DNA of 64,000 bases from Bacteroidales bacterium UBA3297 (GTDB lineage: Bacteria > Bacteroidota > Bacteroidia > Bacteroidales > Paludibacteraceae): NCBI GenBank assembly GCA_002362105.1, contig DETD01000016.1, forward strand, positions 6,999 to 70,998, written 5' to 3'. The position numbers and the translations under genes were made by a program. The notes below the pieces were generated by a model that saw only the letters and a program-made list of their open reading frames with translations, ran no database searches and was not told where the DNA came from. Of this stretch, positions 8,295 through 15,280 are shown one piece after another (position 1 is the stretch's first letter; every line of letters starts with the position of its first letter).

Positions 8295-9620
8295 TTATTC
8301 CCCAGTCTTCCCAATCTTCTTAAACCATTCGGCTATGGCTCGCTCGTAGCGGGTTTCACCTAACTGCAGAAATTGGCGATCGGCCAATTCATCGGGTAGC
8401 ATCTGTTGTTTTGCATAGTGGTTCGGAAAGGCGTGAATGTCGGTCAAGCCCACGCCATGACCTAAATTGTGCGCACCGGCATAGCTCTCGTCTTTTAAAA
8501 TCATCGGTATTTCAATATGACCGCTACGTTTTACTTCTTGTTCAGCCAGCATGTATGCCCTGCTTACTGCGTCCGATTTTGGCGCACAAGCCACATAAAC
8601 GGCTGCGTGAGCCAGTATTTTCTTTCCTTCGGGCATTCCTATCCTTTCCACCGCCAAACTTGCGCTGGTGGCCACATTTAGGGCGTTGCTGTCTGCAATA
8701 CCTACATCTTCGCTTGCACAGACCATAATTCGGCGGGCAATGTATTTCGGATCTTCACCTGCCTCCAACATTCGGGCCAGATAGTAAAGGGTAGCATCGG
8801 GGTCGGTGTGCTTCATGCTTTCAATGAAGGCCGAAATGGCGTCGTAGTGGTTATCGCCGTCTTTGTCGTAGCGGAGTGCCTTTTTCTGTATGCATTCTTG
8901 CAAAACAGCCAAATTCAGCTCTCTTTTCCCGTTTTCATCGGAATCGGTGGTCAGCACGCCCAGTTCAAGGGCGTTTAGCGCCTCGCGTGCGTCGCCTTTG
9001 GTAGCTTCGGCCAGAAAGCGTCGGGCTTCGGGCGTGATGCTGGCGTTGTATTCACCGAGTCCGCGCTCGTTGTCGGCTAGTGCTTTGTCGATAAGGTGTT
9101 CGATGTTTTCGGAAGAAAGCGGTTTAAGTTCGAAGATGCGTGAACGCGATAAAAGGGCGCTGTTCACCTCAAAATACGGATTTTCGGTTGTGGCGCCAAT
9201 CAGCACCAGTGTTCCGTCTTCTACAAACGGAAGCAGATAGTCTTGTTGTCCCTTGTTGAAACGGTGGATTTCATCGATGAAGAGGATTGTCCGCTGGTTG
9301 TATTGTCCAAGGTGTTTTTGTGCGGTGGCCACCACCATTTCCAAGTCTTTTTTACCCGCAATGGTGGCATTTAGTTGTTGGAAATGGGCAGCTGTTGTGT
9401 TAGCTATAATCCGGGCTAGTGTGGTCTTTCCTATTCCGGGTGGACCATAAAAAATGACCGAAGTGAGTTTATCGGCCTTTATGGCACGGTAGAGCAGTTT
9501 GCCCGGGGCAAGAATATGCTCTTGGCCGACCAATTCATCGATAGTTCGAGGTCGCATGCGTGCCGGTAGCGGTGATGCGTGGCCAATGTGCTGGCGGTAG
9601 TTTTGCTCGAACAAATCCAT
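8295..9620 (-). CDS. rarA: Replication-associated recombination protein A (RarA/MgsA)
   Basis: Clamp-loader-like AAA+ ATPase acting at stalled replication forks. 441 residues, the usual family size. Walker A GPPGIGKT at residues 59-66, Walker B FIDEIHRFNKGQQD near residue 115, sensor TTENPYFEVNSALLSRSRIF, and the C-terminal tetramerisation region with the family-typical KDESYAGAHNLGHGVG. It is the last gene of a four-gene minus-strand operon (HAD phosphatase, VanZ-like, glycosyltransferase, rarA), only 12 bases after the glycosyltransferase. Confidence 0.95.
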   Translation of the reverse strand: MDLFEQNYRQHIGHASPLPARMRPRTIDELVGQEHILAPGKLLYRAIKADKLTSVIFYGPPGIGKTTLARIIANTTAAHFQQLNATIAGKKDLEMVVATAQKHLGQYNQRTILFIDEIHRFNKGQQDYLLPFVEDGTLVLIGATTENPYFEVNSALLSRSRIFELKPLSSENIEHLIDKALADNERGLGEYNASITPEARRFLAEATKGDAREALNALELGVLTTDSDENGKRELNLAVLQECIQKKALRYDKDGDNHYDAISAFIESMKHTDPDATLYYLARMLEAGEDPKYIARRIMVCASEDVGIADSNALNVATSASLAVERIGMPEGKKILAHAAVYVACAPKSDAVSRAYMLAEQEVKRSGHIEIPMILKDESYAGAHNLGHGVGLTDIHAFPNHYAKQQMLPDELADRQFLQLGETRYERAIAEWFKKIGKTGE

Positions 9621-9632
9621 CGGGATGGGTGT

Positions 9633-10664
9633 TTATTTGTAGAATGTTTTTTCGAAGGCTTGAAATTCGTCTTTCCCTAGCACACAGCGTTTCCACCAGG
9701 CTTGCAGGAATCCTGTTCCGTAGCCGGTTAGCTGGATAAATGAAGCTATTACACTGCGCAAGCCAATGCCGATGCTTTTATATTGGAGGGCTGAATCGGC
9801 GAAGATGATAACCGAGAACAAGACGAGTGGTAGGAGTGACGCCATTGCCAGGTATTTGCTGATAGGGCAGAACAGCGTGCCCACAAGTCCTAGCGCGAAA
9901 AGCAGTAGCAACAGGCCTGTACCTACTGTGAAAACAGCTGGCAGCAGGTGGACCAGTTTCAAACTTTCGGGGTATTTTTTATAGAGGTTGATGCGGGCAA
10001 TGCCACTGTTGAAAACCTGGCGGAAAAACTTTCTGAAGTCGGTGCGTCGTTTGTGCCACACCCATGCTTCTGGAAAAAGTCGGCACTTGCAGCCGTTTTT
10101 GAAGATGCGGATGCTGAAATCGATATCCTCGCCAAAACGCATTTTCGAGAATCCACCCAGGTTTTTGTATACATCAGCGCGTATACCCATGTTGAATGAA
10201 CGTGGGTAGAATTTGTCTAGTTTCTTCTTTCCACCGCGTATTCCACCTGTGGTAAAAAAGCTGGTCATGCTGTAGCTAATGGCTTTCTGTGTGTCGGTGA
10301 ACGACTCGTGTGCGCGGTCGGGACCGCCAAAGGCATCGGCTGGTTGTGAGTTCAGTTCGTCGTCTACAGCCTGCAAATAGCCGGCTGGCAGCACAACATC
10401 GCTGTCGAGGATAATGAGGTACTGGCCATTGGCACGTTCTGCCCCATAGTTCCGGCTTTGTCCGGGACCGCTGTTTTCCTTTGCAAAATAGTGAAGGTTA
10501 AGTCGTTCAGCGTATTTTTGACAGACGTCGCCGCACGGCTTTTGTGAGCCGTCTTCCACAATTACCACCTCAAAATCGGTCAGTGTTTGTGTGGTCAGAC
10601 TTTCCAGCAGTTCGTCTACTTCGTCCGGACGGTTATAGACAGGAACAATGAAGCTGTATTTCAT
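9633..10664 (-). CDS. Family 2 glycosyltransferase, membrane-associated
   Basis: Transfers a sugar from a nucleotide donor onto an unidentified acceptor. The GT-A fold is visible: FIVPVYNRPDEVDELL at the N-terminus, VVIVEDGS, the metal-binding DSD at residues 87-89 and FGEDIDFSIRI near 180. Two or three hydrophobic segments follow (about residues 235-310), anchoring it in the inner membrane. 343 residues. It sits between the VanZ-like gene and rarA in one operon; the context does not show a substrate. Confidence 0.88.
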   Translation of the reverse strand: MKYSFIVPVYNRPDEVDELLESLTTQTLTDFEVVIVEDGSQKPCGDVCQKYAERLNLHYFAKENSGPGQSRNYGAERANGQYLIILDSDVVLPAGYLQAVDDELNSQPADAFGGPDRAHESFTDTQKAISYSMTSFFTTGGIRGGKKKLDKFYPRSFNMGIRADVYKNLGGFSKMRFGEDIDFSIRIFKNGCKCRLFPEAWVWHKRRTDFRKFFRQVFNSGIARINLYKKYPESLKLVHLLPAVFTVGTGLLLLLFALGLVGTLFCPISKYLAMASLLPLVLFSVIIFADSALQYKSIGIGLRSVIASFIQLTGYGTGFLQAWWKRCVLGKDEFQAFEKTFYK

Positions 10665-10700
10665 TATCGTTTTATTTTTTCGTTGAAAAGGGTAAAAACG

Positions 10701-11105
10701 TTAATTCTCGTTCTGTTTGAAATGGCGGGGCACGAACCACGATGCGAAAAGGTACCCCAAAATAGCGCCTATTGCATCGGCTAACAGGTCGAGGGCATCG
10801 CCTGTTCGGCTGACTGTAAACTTGTCTTGCATAACCTCAATCAGGCCGCCGAAAAGGATTGGGATAACCACTGCCCACATCACCATTGTCATACTTTTGT
10901 ACTTGGTGTACTCTTGGTAGAGGTTCAAGCTGATGGTGAACGAAAGGACGAAATACATGACGGCATGCACATATTTGTCCATATTGGGGATTTTAATGTC
11001 GAAGTTCGAATCATTTCCTGGCATCATACACAGGTATAAGATTGTGAGTGCCACACAAATGGATAGTCCATAGTGTCGGAAAAAACGTAAGATGTTATCC
11101 ATCAT
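10701..11105 (-). CDS. VanZ-like membrane protein
   Basis: 134 residues with four hydrophobic segments. The family-typical layout is present: PNMDKYVHAVMYFVLSF, FGGLIEVMQDKF and the DALDLLADAIGAILGYLF segment. VanZ confers low-level teicoplanin resistance in Enterococcus, but most homologues have no proven role, so resistance should not be assumed. Third gene upstream of rarA in the operon. Confidence 0.82.
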   Translation of the reverse strand: MMDNILRFFRHYGLSICVALTILYLCMMPGNDSNFDIKIPNMDKYVHAVMYFVLSFTISLNLYQEYTKYKSMTMVMWAVVIPILFGGLIEVMQDKFTVSRTGDALDLLADAIGAILGYLFASWFVPRHFKQNEN

Positions 11106-11125
11106 AGCATTATTTTTTTAGTGGT

Positions 11126-12010
11126 TTATTTTTTGCGTTTCTTATTTTGCCATTTCAGTTTCCAGTAGTCTCCGTTAAACATGCGTCGCAGTTTGTTCCG
11201 GTGGAAAATGTAATTGTTGATGACGTATGCCACACCATCTTCGTCGTTAGAGAGTGTGATGAAATCGGCTGCGTCGAGCACACCATTCTGTGCGTTGCCC
11301 ATTGCCACACCCAGTCCGGCAAACTGTATCATCGACAGGTCGTTGTAGCCGTCACCGCAGGCCACCACGTTCTCTTTTGTGAGTTTCAGTTTCTTGATGA
11401 GGCGGTCGATGGAAAGGGCTTTATCGATGCCTGGTGGCACACATTCTAGGAAGTAGGGCGCCGAGGTGAACAGGTTGATGTTGGATCCAAACTCTTGTTT
11501 AGCTAGTTTTTCCACTTCTGCCAGTTTTGTCGGTTCACCTACAATAAGGCACTTGGTAACAGGGTGTTGGATGGTTGCGAGAAACGATTCAACACCGCGG
11601 ATTGGCATATTGTTAATTTTCGCTTCGATGATGACGTACTCGTCATCCGGATTTTCGGTAACAATGTCGTTTCCATCGTAACTCATAATTGCCAGATTGT
11701 GCTTCTTGGCAAATTCGTAGAGGTGCGGTATTTCGTTGGCTGGCAACGACTGTTGGAAGAGCGTCTCGCCAGATTGGTAGTCGATAATCTGACCACCATT
11801 ATACGACAAGATGTAGCCTCCGTAGTCTTTCAACTGTAGTTGCTTCGCAATTGGTTCAATGCCGAAGGTAGGGCGTCCTGATGCCAGAACAATTTTCACA
11901 CCTGCTTCTTGTGCCTTGAAAAGGGCTTTCAGTGTTTTCGGGGTAATCACTTTTTGGCTGTTGGTGAGTGTACCGTCGAGGTCAAGCACCAGTAATCTGT
12001 ATTGCAACAT
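11126..12010 (-). CDS. HAD superfamily Cof-type phosphatase
   Basis: 294 residues. HAD motif I is DLDGTLTNS (from residue 10), motif II is VLASGRP, and motifs III/IV are seen in GDGYNDLSMIQFAGLGVAMGNA. The layout is that of the Cof/YbiV type IIB subfamily, which dephosphorylates sugar phosphates or cofactor precursors; the substrate cannot be read from sequence. First gene of the four-gene operon, 20 bases ahead of the VanZ-like gene. Confidence 0.92.
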   Translation of the reverse strand: MLQYRLLVLDLDGTLTNSQKVITPKTLKALFKAQEAGVKIVLASGRPTFGIEPIAKQLQLKDYGGYILSYNGGQIIDYQSGETLFQQSLPANEIPHLYEFAKKHNLAIMSYDGNDIVTENPDDEYVIIEAKINNMPIRGVESFLATIQHPVTKCLIVGEPTKLAEVEKLAKQEFGSNINLFTSAPYFLECVPPGIDKALSIDRLIKKLKLTKENVVACGDGYNDLSMIQFAGLGVAMGNAQNGVLDAADFITLSNDEDGVAYVINNYIFHRNKLRRMFNGDYWKLKWQNKKRKK

Positions 12011-12029
12011 GGTCTATACAATATATCTG

Positions 12030-12037
12030 CAAAATTA
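12030..12037 (-). promoter_or_regulatory. -7 element of the HAD-rarA operon
   Basis: TAATTTTG on the minus strand, about 20 bases before the start codon. No matching -33 TTTG at the standard spacing. Confidence 0.45.
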
Positions 12038-12073
12038 ATGATTTTTGTCCGTATAGTTTTGACTCCGACGGTT

Positions 12074-13681
12074 TTAATTGTTTTGCACTCCGCTAATATC
12101 GTCAGGAAGTGCCAGCTCGTCGAGGTTCTTGCTTCTACGTACAAAACGTATATTACTGAAATTTAGTTGTTTTAAATCGTTGCGGGGTATGAAGTAGTAG
12201 AGTTGGCAGGGCAGTTCTTCCCATTGGTTGAAGAACTCCCTGTTTTGGGCTCCGTTGTTGTGCGACCCCAGGTGGTAGGCCAGAAAGTCTTCTTTGTGCA
12301 GGGTCAGTTGCATCAGTAGTACCATATCGTCGTTGTCCTCTATCTCCAGCTCGCGTCTGCTGTGGAAGGTGGGGTTTCCAAAAAACTGCGCCACTTCGCC
12401 GTTTGTATTTTCACTTTTCATCTGGGTCTTTTTAAAGCGCCAGCAGGTGTAGTTGAAAGTCTCTTGGCTCGATAGGGCTATGCTTGGCTCCAAATTGCCT
12501 GCTTCTGCGAAGTTGGGCATCGAGTTTTTCCAGTGAAAACGCAGTTTACGCTGGCGGAGCAGGTAGTTTTGGTCGATGATTCTTGTCGATTCTTTGTGAA
12601 AGAAAAGTTGGTCGTTGGCCACATTGCTGTAAACAACGCGGGCGCAACCCTGGTTGCCTTGTTCGTTGAGCAGCATTTCCTTCATCTCGTAGAAGAAGTA
12701 GAGCATACCGTCTTTCGGAAGCAGGTTTTCGGTGTCGAAGGGTGCAAGGTCTTTGCAGTTTATCTGGGCCAGAAACGACAGTGGAAGTTTGTGGTTCACT
12801 GGCCAGCGGAAGTTCTTTGGTACCGATGGAATGGGCGCTATATACGATTCTCCCAAGTGGAACGAGTTCCCTTCCTCGGTGCTGACGCCTATTGCGCTTT
12901 TGCATATCTTTTTCAAGATAGCGGGGTAGTTCTGCAAGTTCAGCACGTTTTTTACCTGGTGTGGTTGACGGTAATAAGCGTTCACCATTTTTTTGAATTG
13001 TGCCAGTTGGGTGTGGTTGTCGGCAACAAGGTATTCTTTCAGATTGTTGGAATAGTTCACTTCAATGTAGGTCTTGTAGAAGATAATTTCCCGAATCGCT
13101 GCCCAGTCGTTGAATGCGGTGTAGATGTATACGATGTTCTGTCCTTTCTCGGTGGAAAGGCGTGGAATAGCTCCAAGCATTCCATTTTTGTTGAAAATAA
13201 CCAACAGGTTTGTTTTCCTGTAGTTGCTGTGTATTTCGCAGAATTCGCCGTAGGTTGCTCTGAACGACAGCCCGTATCTTACCAGTTGTGTAGCCAACAT
13301 TACCAGCGTGAAAAACAGTGCATAGCCTTCAACAGCGAAATAGGTTAGCAGTACAGTGATGAAGAGGTAGGTCCATGTTTTGGTTGTGGATGCAGAGGGG
13401 CAGAATAGTGTTTTTTTTAGAAACTCTTTTTGTGAATAAGGTATGCTGAACACTATTTCATCGGCGTTTTCTTGTAGCTTTTCCTCTTCGGTAAGTTTTG
13501 GTACGTATCTTCCGCCAATGTGTTTCCATGACCTCCATAGTAGTGTAAGCGACCAAAGTGTGAAGAGGAAGAGGGGAAAGACGTAATGGAATCCCTCGTG
13601 CGCCACCAATACCGTAACTGCTACGCACAACAATGTTAGCAGTGTTCCAAGTGCCAGCTCTATGATGTCTTTTTTCTCCAT
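12074..13681 (-). CDS. Membrane-anchored DUF1963 (YwqG-like) protein
   Basis: 535 residues. Two pairs of hydrophobic segments lie in the N-terminal third (about residues 8-48 and 100-140), with a cytoplasmic-looking middle region. The C-terminal ~270 residues resemble the YwqG/DUF1963 family: GESYIAPIPSVPKNFRWP, then PLSFLAQINCKDLAPF and DGMLYFFYE, then a conserved ending with a QLTLHKEDF-like strand. YwqG has no established function. The fusion to membrane segments is less usual than the stand-alone soluble form. Downstream partner of the lipoprotein gene at 13696 (14-base gap). Confidence 0.7.
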   Translation of the reverse strand: MEKKDIIELALGTLLTLLCVAVTVLVAHEGFHYVFPLFLFTLWSLTLLWRSWKHIGGRYVPKLTEEEKLQENADEIVFSIPYSQKEFLKKTLFCPSASTTKTWTYLFITVLLTYFAVEGYALFFTLVMLATQLVRYGLSFRATYGEFCEIHSNYRKTNLLVIFNKNGMLGAIPRLSTEKGQNIVYIYTAFNDWAAIREIIFYKTYIEVNYSNNLKEYLVADNHTQLAQFKKMVNAYYRQPHQVKNVLNLQNYPAILKKICKSAIGVSTEEGNSFHLGESYIAPIPSVPKNFRWPVNHKLPLSFLAQINCKDLAPFDTENLLPKDGMLYFFYEMKEMLLNEQGNQGCARVVYSNVANDQLFFHKESTRIIDQNYLLRQRKLRFHWKNSMPNFAEAGNLEPSIALSSQETFNYTCWRFKKTQMKSENTNGEVAQFFGNPTFHSRRELEIEDNDDMVLLMQLTLHKEDFLAYHLGSHNNGAQNREFFNQWEELPCQLYYFIPRNDLKQLNFSNIRFVRRSKNLDELALPDDISGVQNN

Positions 13682-13695
13682 CTAATCGAATAAAG

Positions 13696-14157
13696 TTAGT
13701 TGCCGACCAGAATGGTCGAACCGGTATCTCTGCAGTAATAGGTTCGCAGCATATAGTTGTTCATGCTTGGTCCGCTGGTGGCTATGCACGAACCCCATTG
13801 AAGGTTGAAAACCGAGTTGCACAGAGTGCAGGTTGCCTCTAGCGAACTGTTCGGTACAATTTCCATTTTCAGTCCCTTGGTTACATAGCAGTAGGGACAG
13901 GCTAGGTCGCAACAGCGCGCCACACCGTCGAAACTTCTGTAAACCAACAATCCGCCGTAGCCCAAATAGGTATTGGTTTTGTACACGCCGTTACCGTTGG
14001 TGTACGTTTTATAGGTACCGGTGTTTTGCAGTTGCGTATAGTCGGCATACGGGGTCTCAAAATACACGCGGTAATTAGGAATGGGCGAGTCTTCTTCAGC
14101 CTTGGAGCATCCTGTCAACGCCAACAACGTCAAACAACCGTAAATAAAAATTCGCAT
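13696..14157 (-). CDS. Rieske-like cysteine-rich lipoprotein
   Basis: I start it at the ATG ending at 14157 (the frame is open further upstream), because this gives MRIFIYGCLTLLALTGC with a good lipobox (LTGC). The mature 137 residues show GGLLVYRSFDGVARCCDLACPYC followed by ATCTLCNSVFNL and GPSMNNYMLRTYYC, matching in outline a Bacteroidales group of Rieske-fold lipoproteins. The two metal-ligand histidines of true Rieske proteins are not visible; instead there are two CxxC pairs (CPYC, CTLC). A zinc or altered iron-sulfur site is possible. Operon with the DUF1963 gene. Confidence 0.62.
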   Translation of the reverse strand: MRIFIYGCLTLLALTGCSKAEEDSPIPNYRVYFETPYADYTQLQNTGTYKTYTNGNGVYKTNTYLGYGGLLVYRSFDGVARCCDLACPYCYVTKGLKMEIVPNSSLEATCTLCNSVFNLQWGSCIATSGPSMNNYMLRTYYCRDTGSTILVGN

Positions 14158-14185
14158 AAATCTGTGTTTTTTCAAACCGTTTAAA

Positions 14186-14222
14186 ATAAAAACGGCCGCA
14201 AACACAAAATGTTGCAGCCGTT
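14186..14222 (-). terminator. Terminator after tRNA-Ile2
   Basis: On the minus strand AACGGCTGCAA pairs with TTTGCGGCCGTT and is followed by a T-rich run, beginning three bases after the tRNA 3' end. Confidence 0.7.
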
Positions 14223-14224
14223 CG

Positions 14225-14297
14225 TGGACCCAGTAGGGTTTGAACCTACGACCAACTGATTATGAGTCAGCTGCTCTAACCACTGAGCTATGGGTCC
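14225..14297 (-). tRNA. tRNA-Ile2 (anticodon CAU, lysidine-modified) or tRNA-Met
   Basis: 73-nt cloverleaf: acceptor GGACCCA pairs with TGGGTCC, discriminator A, D-loop AGCTCAGTGGTTAGAGC, anticodon loop CTCATAA, T-arm GTAGGTTCAAACCCTAC. The CCA end is not encoded. The CAU anticodon could be Met, but the D-arm, the TTGGTCG variable region and the TTCAA T-loop follow the E. coli tRNA-Ile2 pattern closely, so I favour the AUA-decoding isoleucine tRNA that TilS modifies. Confidence 0.85.
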
Positions 14298-14344
14298 TGA
14301 TGACGTAGTATTGCCATAAAAAAGACAACTTGCGTAATCGTTTG

Positions 14345-14375
14345 CAAAATTAGAAGAAAAATGGTGGAAAACAAA
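14345..14375 (-). promoter_or_regulatory. Promoter of tRNA-Ile2
   Basis: On the minus strand TTTG (14372-14375), 19-base spacer, TAATTTTG (14345-14352), about 47 bases before the tRNA. Confidence 0.75.
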
Positions 14376-14437
14376 ATTTTTAGCTCTTTATTAGAAGCTG
14401 TTGTTAAAATTTTGTTTTTTATGAACTAGCGGTAAAT

Positions 14438-15034
14438 TCACTTCTGCATTCTCGAAGGCAGTGTTCTTGCTTTGTAGTAGAGTTTTGTGAAGTGTGGTGT
14501 CCGCAAAGTGTTGTAGACCGATTTTGCCCAATAGTTTCTGTAACCGAAACCACCTGCCTCGCCTGTGGCCTCCCACTTCTCTACCACCTCTCGTGTGGCA
14601 ATATCGAAGAACACGTATTGGTAAGTGCCTACCTGGTCTTTTTTGTTCAGGAAATCAGCGAATATCATCAGTCCATAACCGGTGCTGTCTTTCAATTCCA
14701 GTCTGTTGATTACGGATTGAATGGTGTCGAATGAAAGTCGGTCGTCCAAATTGTATGTCTCCAGTGTTTGGGGGTCATTTGCCAGAGTCTGTTTGACCGA
14801 CACGTCCACATCCATACTTTTTACCTTCATTTTCAGAAATTTCTGTATGTCGTATTTGTTCATTTCAGAAACAAACAGTTTGCTGATTTCCGATAATGCG
14901 CCTATTGTCCGTTCGGGATCTTTGCCCCATCCGTAGGTGTGGCATTTCGAGTAGTTGATTCCATAAAATGTGTATGCGTCTATAACTGAGTTCTCTTTTT
15001 CCGCATAACCGCACATAATGGTTGCCGCAAGCAA
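14438..15034 (-). CDS. Exported hypothetical protein, signal peptide apparently frame-broken
   Basis: The frame is open from a TTG at 15034 (198 codons). The mature part (AYTFYGINYSKCHTYGWG onward) reads like a Bacteroidales periplasmic protein of unknown function. Just upstream an ATG at 15057-15055 is followed by AAAAG and then by codons for LYTTVLLAATIMCGYA in the main frame. With one extra A the product would start MKKLYTTVLLAATIMCGYA, a textbook signal peptide, and be 206 residues long. As written, the ATG reads a short unrelated peptide. Either one A is missing (sequence error or mutation) or translation starts at the TTG with a truncated signal. Confidence 0.6.
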   Translation of the reverse strand: MLAATIMCGYAEKENSVIDAYTFYGINYSKCHTYGWGKDPERTIGALSEISKLFVSEMNKYDIQKFLKMKVKSMDVDVSVKQTLANDPQTLETYNLDDRLSFDTIQSVINRLELKDSTGYGLMIFADFLNKKDQVGTYQYVFFDIATREVVEKWEATGEAGGFGYRNYWAKSVYNTLRTPHFTKLYYKARTLPSRMQK

Positions 15035-15084
15035 TACCGTTGTATATAACTTTTCATGTGTTTTTGAAGAATTGTTTTATTAAC

Positions 15085-15115
15085 CAAAAATAACCATTTT
15101 CTCTTTAGTGCCAAC
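15085..15115 (-). promoter_or_regulatory. Promoter of the gene at 14438
   Basis: On the minus strand GTTG (15112-15115, one mismatch to TTTG), 19-base spacer, TATTTTTG (15085-15092). It sits 27 bases before the ATG at 15057, which supports that ATG as the original start. Confidence 0.55.
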
Positions 15116-15208
15116 TAAAAAGTAAAAGTGTAATTTGCAAATTTGCCGGATTTATCTAATTTTACTTGTTACAATGTCATATAATGAGGCGGCGGCTTAC
15201 GGTTGTGT

Positions 15209-15263
15209 AAAGTGACCCTACAACCTGGTCGTCTTGTTAAAATTCAATGTAAGAGGTCACTTT
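15209..15263 (+). repeat. Inverted repeat in the leader of the MuiA operon
   Basis: Perfect 9-base arms AAAGTGACC (15209-15217) and GGTCACTTT (15255-15263) separated by 37 bases, ending 17 bases before the start codon at 15281. It could fold in the mRNA leader or be a protein-binding pair; no run of T residues follows. Confidence 0.5.
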
Positions 15264-15280
15264 TATAGTCTGAAAATAGT

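Noticed and set aside
10701..11105. Antibiotic resistance gene (vanZ)
   Set aside because: Only family-level similarity; no van cluster, and most VanZ-like proteins have no demonstrated resistance role.
12533..13348. 271-codon plus-strand frame opposite the DUF1963 gene
   Set aside because: Antisense shadow; composition is V/F/H-rich and lacks motifs, while the minus strand has a coherent protein.
14225..14297. Plain elongator tRNA-Met call
   Set aside because: The CAU anticodon fits, but the arms resemble tRNA-Ile2 more. Kept as an alternative in the feature entry.
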